Positions 19,950 through 31,735 of a DNA stretch of 64,000 bases are shown here, one piece after another (within the stretch, counting starts at the first letter, position 1; each line of letters opens with the position of its first letter). The translations under genes and the position numbers were made by a program. The notes beneath the pieces are model-generated. The model saw nothing but the letters and a program-made list of their open reading frames with translations. It did not search any database and had not been told where the DNA came from. Source of the stretch: Sporothrix humicola. Taxonomy: Eukaryota > Ascomycota > Sordariomycetes > Ophiostomatales > Ophiostomataceae. Location of the stretch: assembly GCA_021396245.1 (NCBI GenBank), contig WNYE01000067.1, positions 167,590 to 231,589 of the forward strand, given 5' to 3'.

Positions 19950-22900
19950 TTAGGTGTAACCACTGTCATGCGCCAGAAGCTCATCAATGTCGACAGGATT
20001 TGAGTCGGCTTGCGAAGTAACGGGGGCCTTGGGATTTGGTGACGTTTGATAGACGAACTCTTGATAATCTCTGATAGCTTCATCGATAGGATAAAATTGT
20101 GGTGCTTCCTCTTCCTTTGTCGAGAAATCAATTTCGAGATAATCTACGTCAGCTTGCGGAATACCGGATGCCCATGAGAAACCGAGATTTTTGTTGAAAC
20201 TCCATTGTGCTGGTGTTTCCTCCTTTATCGAGAGGATTTCATCTAAGTTCCAATGATCTATGCCGAAAGCGTGTGAAATACCGGAAGACTTGAGACGTGG
20301 GGACGTTGGTATGGATGACTTGTAGTCGTCAGGATTATACTCGACCTCCTCCTCGCTGCAGTCGTCGCAGCGCGGGTGCGAACAGCCAGTGGGAGAGCAT
20401 GAGTCGGAGAGTTTCATGGGGCCATTTCCGCAGTTGCACTGGCAAGTTAGCTTTCGACATGTACGGATTTGTGCACCATCTCGAGTAGAGAACACCAATG
20501 CGCTAGGGAAATGGGAGAACATACACAGTACCAAACGGTAAAGTAGGCAGGCCGCTTGCGGGCGCCCTGGTCGAGCCGTTCTTGGCTGGTGACCTCTGAT
20601 GAGGGTATGAAGCTGGTTGATGATGACATTGGGCTCATGTTGTGGGTCGTGTTGGGCTGATTGGGGGAGGCAGAAGAAAAGAGGAAATCGCGCAACAGAT
20701 GATTTATGGTATCTGTATCCAGCTGAGGAGGCAAAGGAGGCAACCGATGCAATGGTGCGGGCTTAGATGAACGCATTATTCTTTTAGGGATGTCGCTTTC
20801 GCTGTGGTACTTTTTCTTGTGTCTTTGCAGTGCCGCAGACGATTCAAAAGGTGGCCACTGGCAATCGGCAGCCTTGCAATGAAAGAAACGACGAAGATGA
20901 ACCTGCTCATGTTCACGCCGGAGGAAATTAGAGCCAAATCCGAGAGACGCTCGCGGGCAAGCCATCAGACGGCATGTGTAGCGGGCGTCATGAAACTCGT
21001 CCTTAAAGTGCCGGAGATCGGCAGCGGAGACACCCGGGAAATCAGGCTGGTCGAGTAGAGTGCTAAGCGCTGCCTGATACGAACACAGCAACGCGTGTAT
21101 TCCTTCTTGACGGGCCTGTTGTTTGGAATTCGCCTTTCTGTTTTGGGCTTTACCTCTTGGGCCGGGGTTGGCATCTTCTTCGTCAAAAGCTGCACTCAAA
21201 CCTTCTAGAGAGCGCGCATTGAAATAGTTGACAATGCACTGTTGCAGCCGCGGAAAGTTCTCCAGATTACATAGACGTTTATCTCGAGACTGATCAGACG
21301 GCGTAGCGAGACTTGAAGATCTGGTCGTATCGGCGGATACAGGCTTGGGGGTGTATTCTGCAGGGGGAATAGAGTCGAATTGATGTCGATTTTGCATCTC
21401 GTCTGCAAGCTGCAGAGCAAGGTCAAGTATATCTGGTGATTCGGCTCCATTTTGGATAGAAGCACCCATTTTGGAAGAGGCGTACTCGAGGAGGTACTCT
21501 ACCCAATATTCTGTGGCGTATATATGGAGCCCATGTAGTCCATGTACAATTCGCTGGAGGCGTTCGTCCTCTGTATAATTAGTGCTGAAGAGATTTGCAC
21601 TGGAGAGGAGGCATGTAATTGTGGCGATGCCGTGCTCCTGGATCGATAGCGACTCTGTGAGGACAAGAGGGCTCTCGGGGCTCTGGAGAAAGCTATCACA
21701 GTTAGTATGAAACGATAATAGTTGCGAAATTGTCATGAGTTGCGACGATATACATACTCCTTCACTGACACGTGGATAAACCCAAGGGCAGAATCGCTGC
21801 GCTCTTCTACCAGCGATGTCATGGTTTCAAACAGGTAGCGCGGTACAAGATGCTTCACTGTCGGGTCACCTTGGCTGAATGTCACGGCGCTCATAAACTC
21901 AAGTTTCTTCAGTGGACGCTTGGAAAACGCAATCCATCCAAAGAAGCATCGAAGACGCTCTGACGACCGTTCGTCCAGGTTAGCCAAAATCCGGCTGAGA
22001 ACACTGCGGTAGAACATGGCCAGCTCGTCAGGAAGTCTATTGACAGACTCAAGCAGCTCATGACTAGTGTAAAACAGGTTGGCAGAAAGATGGTTGAGCA
22101 GGAGGCACGCATAAAGGAACATGCCGTCGGCTTTTCTAACAATGGCGTCAACAAGAACATCCTGTTCAGCAGGGTCGACGCGTAGTTGGTGCAGGCGATC
22201 TCCCATGTCCTCTCCGAGGCGGCCCCGTGTATACTCGCGGATTGCACCATCGAGATTCTCCTTCTCTTTGGAGAGTGAGACGGTCGTGAAACCGCGGCGT
22301 TTTCGTCCATTGATTGTAGCAACAGGGCGACTGGCGATGAGAACTTTGCATATGACACCCAAGCCGCTATTGCGACCATCGGGAGCTTGGTAGGCAGGCT
22401 CTCGGCCGACGGGTGCAGGCGAGTAACAAGAGGACCTTGCCGTGAGCTGACGCACTAAACTGATGATTGACTCTTGTGCGGACGGTGTACATTCGTCAAG
22501 ACCATCCAGCACGATCCACATATGTTCCGGCTGTCCTGCTGGAGCAGGGCGGCCGGGTCCGTCACGTTGGTTGGGATCGCCCACAGATGCACCAAGATTG
22601 GCCACGAGATGCTTGAGAAGATCCTGAAGCACGTTGGTTGACGGCTCGCGGACAGTGAGGACATACTTCTCCACAGCATAAGAGACAAGTTCCGGGTCCC
22701 TTCGCAGCAGTTGCAATATGAGCGATCGTAGCACCTGGTCAAACGCAATGGACTTGGTGTAGGCGTAGGAGCAGAAGTGGCCAACGGCAAACTTTCCGGC
22801 TGCACGAAGAAAAGCAACCAATTTTGCGGCAAGGACACTTTTGCCGACCCCGGGCGCGCCCTCGAATAGAACGAGAGAAGGGTCACTGGCATTGCCCAGC

Positions 22901-23769
22901 CACGATTTGATGTTTCGGTCCTGTAATATCCACGAGCATGTGCCATCGAAACGTGCACCCTCCGAAGAAAGTTTTTCGAACAGGGACAGCTGGTCTGTTG
23001 CAGACTCATCCACTTTGAGCCAGGCCACAATTGTAGCGAACTGGCTAGCATCATTGCGCTCGGTCTCGGCGAGTCGGCTGTTCTTGTCCTCCAGCCACTT
23101 ACGCAGCTCATCACGCATGGCTTTGTTTGCATCTCTTTCGACCGCACTGGCAGCAATGTGGTGAGATATTGCCACCGAGTCTATGAGGCACTCGTGGCGG
23201 CGCATGTTCTCGAGGAGGTTATCGAAGCGGCCCCTGAAGCGGCCCCATGATGTCTTGAACAGCAGATACCAGCCACGGCGGCGGACAAAGGCATAGGCGT
23301 GGCCGTGAAAGGCGAGGATGTCAGCGTAGTAGACGGTCAATGTCTTCTGGAACTCGGGATTGCGCTCGAACGTGCGACTAAGCAGCTGGACGCGAGGCAT
23401 GGCTTCGGCGAGGCGGGCATAGGCACTGGTCAGGATGTCAAAGGCATCAGCATACTCGCTGGTGATGCGAAGAATGAATTTGATAGGCGCCCAGACCCAT
23501 GGGAGATAAGGAGTGCCGTTGCACAGGACATCCATGACGCCTGAATAATGTTCGAAGACCGTAAACAGTGACATGAGTCGCTTCATGTTGCGCAGCTTGC
23601 CTCGGGAGGCCATCTGCTCTTCGATCTGGAGAGCAGCATCGCGTACATCTTGGAGAGTTGTGTCTGAGAAGCCAAGTGCATCGCCAGGGGCAATGGCCTT
23701 TTCCAGTTTTTTGAAGGCCGTGTCAATTGCCTGGAGTGCGGCAGGCGCGACTGGGGCTCGGAGGGGCAT
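19950..23769 (-). CDS. NACHT-type STAND (NLR-like) protein with C2H2 fingers
   Basis: Three exons on the minus strand, 23769-21758, 21692-20525 and 20438-19950, give 1222 aa. The 65-nt and 86-nt introns carry ACTAAC/CTAAC branches, and the joins create FIHVSVKDFLQSPESP and YFTVWYCCNCGNGPM, both in register. Layout: helical N-terminal domain (about 40-290, the kind found before fungal NACHT modules), Walker A GAPGVGKS at about 303-310, Walker B MWIVLDGLDEC near 416-425, a winged-helix-like region around 540-670, then two C2H2 fingers (CRLMAC...HEQVH near 906 and CKAADC...HKKKYH near 945). The C-terminus has a Cys-rich WYCCNCG...CSHPRCDDC module (1058-1085) and an acidic tail. There are no WD, ankyrin or TPR repeats. 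Related proteins are thought to act in self/non-self or stress signalling; the role here is unknown. The ATG at 23769 is chosen because upstream codons are not conserved-looking. Confidence 0.85.
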
Positions 23770-24448
23770 GCTGAGGGTTTGTTTATTTGGTTCTAGGGAA
23801 GGAGGTAGTTGGGGAAAGTGCAGTCGACGATATTTGACCAAAAAGTTTCGTGAGGCAGGAGCATTTGGACAGGCTAGTCCACAGAATAATTCGGATCGTA
23901 CTTGCCTCAGTAAGTTGTTTTGATTCCTTTCTTTTCCAGCTTTCCCAATACTCGCCTTTTTTTCCCTCCTCACTCTTTCAGCTGTTTCACCGCCCACCCA
24001 TCACTTCAGTACGACGCGCACCCCCCTCTTCTGGACCTGTTATCTCTTTTGTCTTGTCAGCCTCAATTCTTCACGACATACTAATGACAGCGAAAAGTCT
24101 TTCGGCCCCGGTTCGCTTTGACCCACGGCGCCTGAAAAGGGGTCCGGATAACTGGCAGAGACTGCCTATGACAATGCCTTACCAACGCACTGCCACTCCT
24201 TTTTTGCACTTTTGTTTCCCCCAGGCGGTTGTTCCTTGATGGTTATTGGGCCGCGGCAGAGGGCGCCATCCTTTGGCCCCCATCTACGATTCCAGACAGA
24301 GAGCCCAAATGACCGCCTTTCGTCTTGAACACCGAGATCTTGAACACTGAGAAGGATGTAAGATCCCTCATACCTAAAAAAATGGGTTTCTCTTTTCTTT
24401 CTTTCATTCAAGCTCAGTCAAGACTACCATCGGTATACAGTCACAAAA
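23770..24448. other. Bidirectional promoter between NACHT and SNF2 genes
   Basis: This 679-bp gap separates two divergent start codons. Its middle is C/T-rich (23930-24060). No gene is seen; a shared regulatory region is inferred from geometry. Confidence 0.5.
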
Positions 24449-27400
24449 ATGGACCCTGACAACAGGAACAAACGGCGCTGGCAAGACACGGATATTGGAG
24501 GTCACCATCTTAACAGTTCCTTCCATTCATTTACACCGGACCTACCAAATTCACAGCAGAATCGAGGTTTGGACAGAGAGGGTGGTCCTTTCTCTACGCC
24601 CCAGTTGTCATACACCAACGGCACAAGGTCTCGACCTGCTAGCACGCTATGGGCAAACACGGTTCTTGAATCGCGAGAACAGAGCAACACAAGAAGCGTA
24701 TATTCTGTGACCCAATTCCAGCAACCCCAGCCACTATGCAGTTATGGCATTGAAAAAGACTTGACTCAGACACTACCGGCTCTTGGATCTGGCCTGTTGA
24801 ATGCGGCTTACCCAAGAGATGTGTGCTTTGGCAGGGTAGGTCCTCTCCCCCTCGTGTACTTTTGGCATCAAGCTAACTTACGACCTTTAGATCACAGCTG
24901 TCGGTGGCTCATGGGAGCGCCGAGATATCAGTAGCACACTCCCCAGTGGGCGATTTCCCATAAAGATGATTTCGGGGCGCGAGTTTACGCTTCCAGGCGG
25001 TGACGGAAAACTCTGTGGGCGAGTCCATGTTGAACACGGCAACATGATCCAGAGCCTGTTGGACGAAGATGACGTCGAACTTCATGTGTTTTGTACCGTC
25101 GACAATGCATACGACGGGTTTCCAAAAGCCCCCAGAGTATCACCGGTAGCATCTTGGCCATGCCAACTGGACCTGACTCTATATGGGCCACACAGTTTGT
25201 TGGAAGACCTCGGCAAGTGGCTTGAGGTGAGTAATATTTTTGTGCAGGATCCTTTAGAGGTCCGTGCCGATGGCCGCGATGCCATCTACCACAACCCCCA
25301 GCGATTGTCATCAGCTTTGAACCCAAGTTCTTGCATCCTCGTTTCAAAACTCATCTCGGAGAGACAGCAGCAGCAGCAGCAGTTGGGGTCCTTTGATTTA
25401 CAGGACTTGCCGCCTCCACCAGACCTATTGGAAGTTCTGAACAGCCATGCAAATTTGCTCGAAGCAGCCCAGCCCAGCGCAGTTCGAACAAGCTTAAAAA
25501 GCCATCAGAAGCAGGCTCTCACATTCATGTTACAACGAGAGCGTGGATGGGTTTACGATAGCGCCCCCGACGGAACTGCATCGGATATGTGGCAGCTAGT
25601 GCGTACCGAAACCAGCCATGCTTACTTCAACTGCATATCGGACAGTTACCAGAATGAAGAGCCATCGGTATTCTCAGGGGGTATTATCGCAGACCCTATG
25701 GGACTTGGAAAGACTCTGACCATGATTGCTTTGGTGGCTACAGATCTGGATGGCTATGGCAAAGACTTAGCCAGCCATTTGAGTGGGATAGATGAGGATA
25801 TGGAGGTTGACTTTGGCGAGAATGGTGTATCGAACAAGTCTCTCGTCCCAGCGACATTGATTGTTATTCCAGCACCTCGTAAGTCCCAACACACCCCTAG
25901 CCTTTACTCGATATATATGGATATATGTGGCATGGGCGGTTTTTACTAACCTCGCACAGTAATCGGGTCCTGGGAAGAGCAACTCCTCGAGTCAGTCATC
26001 CCCTGATGGTACCATGATACACCCCGATTGTACTGACACTCTTGAATAGGCATGCCAACGGAATGTTGCGATTTCATCGACACCACGGGAAGACCAAGCT
26101 GAAAAGCGCAAGCGAGATACAAGGACTCAACGTTGTTCTTACCAGCTATGATACTGTTGCGGCTGAGTGGAAGGACACTGAACACATCTCGGCTCTCTTT
26201 TCAGTTTGTTGGCGACGAGTTATTTTAGACGAGGGTGAGTACTTATTTCTTTTATAGAAGTTGTTAGGGATGAGTACCTTAACTGTCCGGAGTTTTAACG
26301 ATTCTCTGTGTATCAAGCCCATTTCATCCGAAACGGAAGCGCCAACCGTTCCAAGGCCACCTGCGGTCTCTCTGCCATTTCACGATGGGCTGTCACTGGC
26401 ACGCCCATTCAGAATCGTCTCGGAGACCTTGCTGCTCTGCTGTCTTTTATCCGTGCCTACCCATATACTGAGTCTAGGGTTTTTGACGCCGACATTTCCC
26501 GTCTCTGGAAGTCTGGCGAGGATAAGAGGGCTGCGGAGCGTCTCAAACTTCTCTCAACATACCTAATACTGCGTCGGCCAAAGACAGCCATTACACTGCC
26601 AACTCGCAGAGATACGAAACAACACATCGACCTAAGCCATTCTGAGCGTGCATTTTATAACGATGTTCGTGTTCAGGCTCTTGGAAAAATCGACGAGGCC
26701 ATGCAAGAAGACGTTACCGGTCGCGCGCGTGCAAGCATCTACGCCAACGCTCTACAGAAGATTGAGACTCTGCGGCTCATATGTGACCTTGGCCTTCACT
26801 ACCATGCAAGGGATACGTTTGATATGTCATTCCAGAATGAGGAGAGACGAAAAAGAATAAAGAGATTCGGCAGTACCCAGAACAAACGAACCCCCGAGGA
26901 AGAGGCATGGGCCAGCTGCGCCCAGTATGTTTTCAACTCGCAGCGTGGTATCGGCCCCATGGAATGCATGCAGTGCGACCAGGTGTTGGAGCCGTCAGAG
27001 GCAATCCTTTCGGATGAAGGACAAGCAGCCCTGCTGACGAGGTGCATCAAGTTTATTTGCAGCGACTGCACCAAGAAACTGCGGAGCACACAAAGTGTGG
27101 CCTGTGGACACCAGCCGGCGTGCCCGGTAGCCTCTGTCTCGGCCAGCGGTGACATATGGGACGAGACTCCCAAATTCATTGACGTGTCTTTAGGTGAAGG
27201 CTCAGATTGGCGAAGACCTACAGAGTATGGATTCCAATTCCCTTCCAAGATCAAGAGGCTCTTGGACGACTTGCGTGCTCAACCTCCCACCGCAAAATGG
27301 TACGTTTAAACGTTTAATTGTGATCTGACAAATGAAGGTGGTTATTCCCAGATAGTAGCTAACACTTTTTTTACCGCGCACAGTATTGTTTTCTCAAACT

Positions 27401-27900
27401 GGAGGCTCACTCTTGATCTTATCCAGAAAGGCCTCGACCAAATTGGCATGCCCAGCGTCCGCTTTGACGGCAAAGTGCCCCAGAAGGAGCGGCAGTCTGT
27501 CATTGACCGATTTCGCAAAGACCCTTCCATCCGAGTCATGCTCCTCACGCTTTCATGCGGCGCTGTTGGCTTGACTCTGACCGTTGCGACCCGTGCCTAT
27601 CTTATGGAGCCGCATTGGAATCCCACGATCGAGGAGCAGGCCCTTGCCCGAATTCACCGCCTCGGGCAGACCAGAGAGGTCACAACTGTGCGCTATTATG
27701 TGAAGGATTCGATCGAAGAGCAGGTAATGCAACTGCAGGATTCCAAGAAGCATCTCGCAAGCGTGCTGCTTTCGCATCACGAGACCGGCCAAGTCAACGA
27801 CAATCTTGACGGACTTCACGTATGTTACACTCTGACCTTGCGATTTTTGTTTAGAGAAGATCGTACTAATACTTGACAGAAATTGCGAAGTCTACTGTAA
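24449..27900 (+). CDS. SNF2-family ATPase, RAD5/RAD16-like with RING-like insert
   Basis: Seven exons give 1009 aa: 24449-24835, 24891-25878, 25960-25990, 26050-26234, 26318-27299, 27384-27819 and 27880-27900. Each join restores a motif: LIGSWEEQLLE across exons 2-3, ILDEAHFIRN across exons 4-5 and KCIVFSNWRLTLDLI across exons 5-6. The first 130 residues are polar. Walker A is ADPMGLGKTLTM near 400, the DEAH box lies at about 529-532, and motif III reads WAVTGTPIQNRL. Between the two RecA lobes lies a Cys-rich stretch (CMQC near 747, then C...CSDCTKK...CGHQPAC) in the place of the RAD5/RAD16/HLTF RING. The helicase C lobe has VRFDGKVPQKERQ and EEQALARIHRLGQ. Members remodel chromatin or act in post-replication repair. 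It has unusually many introns and lower GC than neighbouring housekeeping genes, and starts divergently from the NACHT gene. Confidence 0.85.
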
Positions 27901-28322
27901 GAGGGCCGCATGAATGATTAATTTGAATTTTTGGAGATATTTTGATGGCTTGTTTTGAGTCTTGTTTATTTTGTTCTTATTTATTTCTGCCCCTTTTTGG
28001 ACGTCGACGCTACTTGGATATAAATTTTGTGTTCAGGGTTGCCAGCCCGCAAATTAATGTGTTTTGTGAGTGTTGATAGTACGAAGGAAATCTATTAATC
28101 TACTGGATAACATATCAAATCTTGTGAATTTTCCCCGGCTTATACAGTTATTTGTTCTGAGCTGATGTTGACGGATGATGCTCATTCAAAGTGGTGCACG
28201 TGACACTCGACACCAGTATTGAGCACTAAAAAAATTGGACACCCCCAGCCGAGAAACCTCACTTTTCAACTCCGCAATTGCGACTTTTCGCATACTTCAC
28301 AACCCCACATCTCAGCACAACA
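27901..28322. other. Intergenic region and ATP11 promoter
   Basis: The stretch is AT-rich at 27930-28140. A CACGTGAC E-box at 28197-28204 lies 119 bp before the ATP11 ATG. No gene is seen. Confidence 0.5.
28197..28204. promoter_or_regulatory. CACGTGAC E-box upstream of ATP11
   Basis: This exact CACGTGAC is 119 bp upstream of the ATG, the closest to a start codon of the copies in the window. Binding by a Cbf1-like bHLH factor is inferred from the motif alone. Confidence 0.4.
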
Positions 28323-29552
28323 ATGGCTTCCAGAGTTGCACGAACGGCCGTTTTGTCGGCCAGCCGGCTGCAGAGCGCTTCATTGCGCCCTCTGCGCTCC
28401 TCTTTTGTCTGCAGCCGTGCCACCTGCCGTGCTGCCTTTGCTGCCACTTCTTCAATCAACACTCGCCAACGGACGGCCGCTTTCCGCCTCTACTCGACCG
28501 AATCTCCCTCCTCCTCGCCCGATGCGACACAGTCCCAGACCCCGTCCTCATCCTCCCCATTAAAACCGTCAGCGTCGGCTGCCAATGACGTAATCGAGCG
28601 GTATCGCAGTCGGCTCGAGAGCAAGGCGAAAAAGGAGGGCGTTGCCGACATTGACAAGCTGCGCGAGGCCTACACAGACAAGATCCAGGCCCTGAAGCGG
28701 CGTGACGCTGTTCTGCCCGAGGGCGCCAGTGTGGCCACCGACGAGGGAGCTCCAATTGTGAAGGATGCGACAACCGCACCCGCCTCAGAACCCGTTTCGC
28801 CAGAACCATCACGGCCGTCGACGCCAGGATCAGAATCGACTACATCCGAGACGACGACGGCATCCGAAGCCTCGACGACATTGAGCTCCTCCTCTGCATC
28901 GTCTGCCTCTTCTGCTTCTTCCGCCTCATCTACAGCCGGCGGCGTCCGTCCGCTCTCGTCGCTGCTCGACCTTGACAAGGTCCGCACTTTGCCCGTCGAG
29001 GAGCTGTCGGCCATTTGGCGCCTGCGCTTTGCCAACGACCCGCTGTCGCTCTGCGCTGTGATTCCTGCCCAGACGTACGCCGCCATGGAGGCTGCTGCCC
29101 GTGCGCGCCCGCAGTTTGTGCTGCCTGTGCCCCACCCGGAACAGGGCGCCGAGATCCACTTTTTGCAGTGGACGTTTGACACGCAGGGCGACCAGCCGAC
29201 GGCGCCGTCGAGCACCGTTCTGTTTACGCAGCTGGCCGAGTACAAGGTGCGCGGCGAGTTTGCGCAGCCGCACACGACAGTCACGCACTACACGGACCTG
29301 GCGGCGGACACAGGCGTGGTGCTGATGCAGGGCCAGGTTTCGGACGGCCGCGGCGTGACAGCCGACCACGCACAGTGGCTGGTCATGTGCCTGCAGCGCT
29401 TCTACGGCGCCTGGGCTATCCCGGGCACGCCTGGCTCCGAGAAGATCGACGAGGGTGCACGCGCACGCCGCATGCTTCTGCAGTGGTTTGCCGCTGGTGA
29501 CCCGCAGTTTAGCATCGAGAAGCTGATGGAGGAGGTCGAGAAGCTGGTATAA
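28323..29552 (+). CDS. ATP11: F1-ATPase assembly chaperone ATP11 (ATPAF1)
   Basis: A single exon encodes 409 aa. The first 50 residues are rich in Arg, Ser and Ala (MASRVARTAVLSASRLQSAS), a mitochondrial presequence. A helical segment RYRSRLESKAKKEGVADID (about 93-115) and a Ser/Thr-rich linker (about 150-215) follow. The ATP11 domain runs from LLDLDKVRTLPVEELSAIW to the end, including FVLPVPHPEQGAEIHFLQW and TTVTHYTDLAADTGVVLMQG. Atp11 binds free F1 beta subunits in the matrix and keeps them from aggregating before assembly. An in-frame codon run begins earlier (28278), but the ATG at 28323 gives the targeting sequence. It converges with the CoA-ligase gene, 273 bp apart. Confidence 0.93.
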   Translation: MASRVARTAVLSASRLQSASLRPLRSSFVCSRATCRAAFAATSSINTRQRTAAFRLYSTESPSSSPDATQSQTPSSSSPLKPSASAANDVIERYRSRLESKAKKEGVADIDKLREAYTDKIQALKRRDAVLPEGASVATDEGAPIVKDATTAPASEPVSPEPSRPSTPGSESTTSETTTASEASTTLSSSSASSASSASSASSTAGGVRPLSSLLDLDKVRTLPVEELSAIWRLRFANDPLSLCAVIPAQTYAAMEAAARARPQFVLPVPHPEQGAEIHFLQWTFDTQGDQPTAPSSTVLFTQLAEYKVRGEFAQPHTTVTHYTDLAADTGVVLMQGQVSDGRGVTADHAQWLVMCLQRFYGAWAIPGTPGSEKIDEGARARRMLLQWFAAGDPQFSIEKLMEEVEKLV

Positions 29553-29825
29553 AGATCAGATGCAAATACAAAAATGGAACTGTGTACGACATATGACGTA
29601 TAGACTGGATAGGATGGCGCATGGAATGGCTAAAAAGTGGCTTGACGGCTGTAATGAAAACGCACGAATGGCACGCTTTTGTACTGATACACACATTATA
29701 TATAACAATAACGAGAAAAGAGAAACATCCCCGTCTACCTTTTTGTCGTCTGTCCCGTTGTTCTTTTGTTCTTTTTATTTTTCTTGCTCTTTTATTCTTT
29801 TATTCTTCGGCATCTCTGCCTCCGT

Positions 29826-31735
29826 TTACAGCTTCGACGCTGCTGCCTTCTCGGCCTGCCGGACCTGGTCACGCAGCACACGGCGTAGGATCTTGCCGCT
29901 GGGCGACTTGGGGATCTCGCTGACAAAGTGAACACCGCCACGAAGCTTCTTGTGCGGCGCCGTCAGCGATGCCAGCCAGTCGACAATCTCCTTGGCCTTG
30001 GCCGCGTCTGTCGGCAGGCCGGGCTTCATCACGACGTAAGCTCGTGGCACCTCGGTTGCCTGTGCCTTGTCCTCCACACCAATGACACCGGCGTCGACAA
30101 TATCCTTGTGGCCAATCAGAATACCCTCGAGCTCGGCTGGCGGCACCTGGAAACCCTCTGCATGTTGTTAGTACTGCTCTTGTGACGAAAAAGCCGAAAA
30201 AAAGAAAGAAAGAAAAGAGAGAGAGAGAGAGAGAGAGAGAGAAACGACGGGACTTCACGTACTGTACTTGATCAGCTCCTTGAGACGGTCAACGCAGGTA
30301 AAGTTGCCGTGTTTGTCAGCAATGAAAATATCGCCCGTCTTAAAGAAGCCGTCGGGCGACATCGTCGCCTTGGTGTTGTCTGGCAGGTTCAGGTAGCCCT
30401 TGAAGATGTTGGGGCCGCGCAGCCACAGCTCGCCAGGCTTTCCCAGCTCCGTCACGTCCTTGCCCTCATCCGGGTCGACCAGACGCGCCTCCATGTTGGG
30501 CAGCAGTCTGCCGACCGAGCCCATGAACTTGCCCCACTCATCCGGCAGCTGCATTGTCGCGACGGGCGATGTCTCGGACAGACCGTAGCCCTGCTTGACC
30601 GAGATCTTGAGACGATCCCAGAGTGCAGTCGCTAGCTCGGGGGTGAGGGGAGCGGCGCCGCTGTGGAACATGCGCATCGACGACAGATCGTACTTATCAA
30701 CCACCGGGGCCTTGGAGAAGGCGAGAATAACGGGCGGCGGCACGTAGGCGAAGCTGATCTTGTACTGCTCGATAAGCTGGCAGGCACGCTCGAGGTCGAA
30801 ACGAGGCATGCTAATCAGCTCCCAGCCCGTGTTGATAAAGACAAGGATACAGCAAACGAGGCCCTAGCTGTGTTAGCTGGTAGATGGATAGTGGATGGTG
30901 GATAATTGAAAATAAAAAACCGGTGTGCGGCTTACATAGATGTGGAAGAAAGGTGTGATGCCCAGGCCCTTGTCGCCCTTGCCGTCGACACCACCGAACG
31001 GGTGGAAAAAGAGGCTGTCCATGGACGACATCTGGAGGACATTTGCCACGACATTGTAGTGCGACAGGCACACACCCTTGGGCAGACCAGTAGTGCCGGA
31101 GCTGTAGACAAGGAACGACAGGTCATTGTGGACATCGACGGCGACGGGCGTCGAGCGGCCCCTGAACGCTGGGTTGCGGATCTCGCTAAAGTGGAGGAAG
31201 CGGCCCGACGGGTCGCGTTGGTCACCGATCAGGATGATGCGGTCTTCAGGGATGCCGACGGTCTTGGCGGCGCGACGCGCGGTCTCGAGGAAGGGCAGCT
31301 GAGTGATAACGGCTTTGGCGCCCGAATCGCGCAGCTGGAAGGTTAGCTCGTGCTCGGTGTACAGAGGGTTCGCCGGCGAGCCAATGCCACCGGCCCAAAG
31401 CACGCCCAGCATTGCCGGCGGCGTGTCGATGCTGTTGGGCGTGTAGAACGCCATGACGTCGCCTTTCTTCCAGTTCCATAGTGAATAGAGTCCCTTGCCG
31501 AACTCGAGAGACGCACTGCGCAGGTCGCCAAAGGTGTAGCTGCGGCCAGTCTCGCTATCGGTGAAGATTTCTACGTTCTGTTAGCCGGGGCCAGTTTTGA
31601 GACGGAGCATGTCAACGGAGCAGGTCAATTCATACCCTTGCTATCGGCGAACGGCTTCGACTTGCGCTCAAAGAGCAGCGTCCAGAGGTCGACCTCTGGG
31701 ATGGTGAGTGGCTGGAACGGCGATTTGAACGTCAT
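29826..31735 (-). CDS. 4-coumarate-CoA-ligase-like acyl-CoA synthetase with peroxisomal SKL tail
   Basis: Four exons on the minus strand, 31735-31636, 31570-30936, 30863-30263 and 30157-29826, give 555 aa. The join between exons 3 and 4 restores KELIKYKGFQVPPAELEGIL, the canonical A8 hinge of the ANL superfamily. The AMP-binding P-loop is SSGTTGLPKG. Other core motifs are QGYGLSETSP, GELWLRGPNIFKGYLN and FFKTGDIF, and the catalytic lysine lies in PKSPSGKILRR. The last three residues are SKL, a perfect PTS1 signal, so it is probably a peroxisomal enzyme. It activates a carboxylic acid to its CoA thioester through an acyl-adenylate; the substrate (phenylpropanoid, fatty or other acid) cannot be read from the sequence. 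Intron 3 contains a (GA/CT)n microsatellite. Confidence 0.9.
30217..30242 (+). repeat. (GA)n microsatellite in an intron
   Basis: About 12 tandem GA units lie inside the third intron (30158-30262) of the CoA-ligase gene. On the coding strand they form a CT tract. Confidence 0.85.

Noticed and set aside
19950..20534. Separate 194-aa cysteine-rich protein gene
   Set aside because: It is better explained as the last exon of the NACHT gene: the intron has GT, CTAAC and AG, and the join gives a continuous WYCCNCG module in phase.
26235..26292. Acceptor at 26292 for the fourth intron of the SNF2 gene
   Set aside because: It would give no motif after the DE of the DEAH box and the wrong frame; the AG at 26317 restores DEAHFIRN exactly.
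31571..31580. Acceptor CTAACAG ending at 31578 for the first intron of the CoA-ligase gene
   Set aside because: It breaks the frame with the GTATGA donor; the next AG, ending at 31571, keeps phase and yields DSKEIFTDSETGRSYTF.
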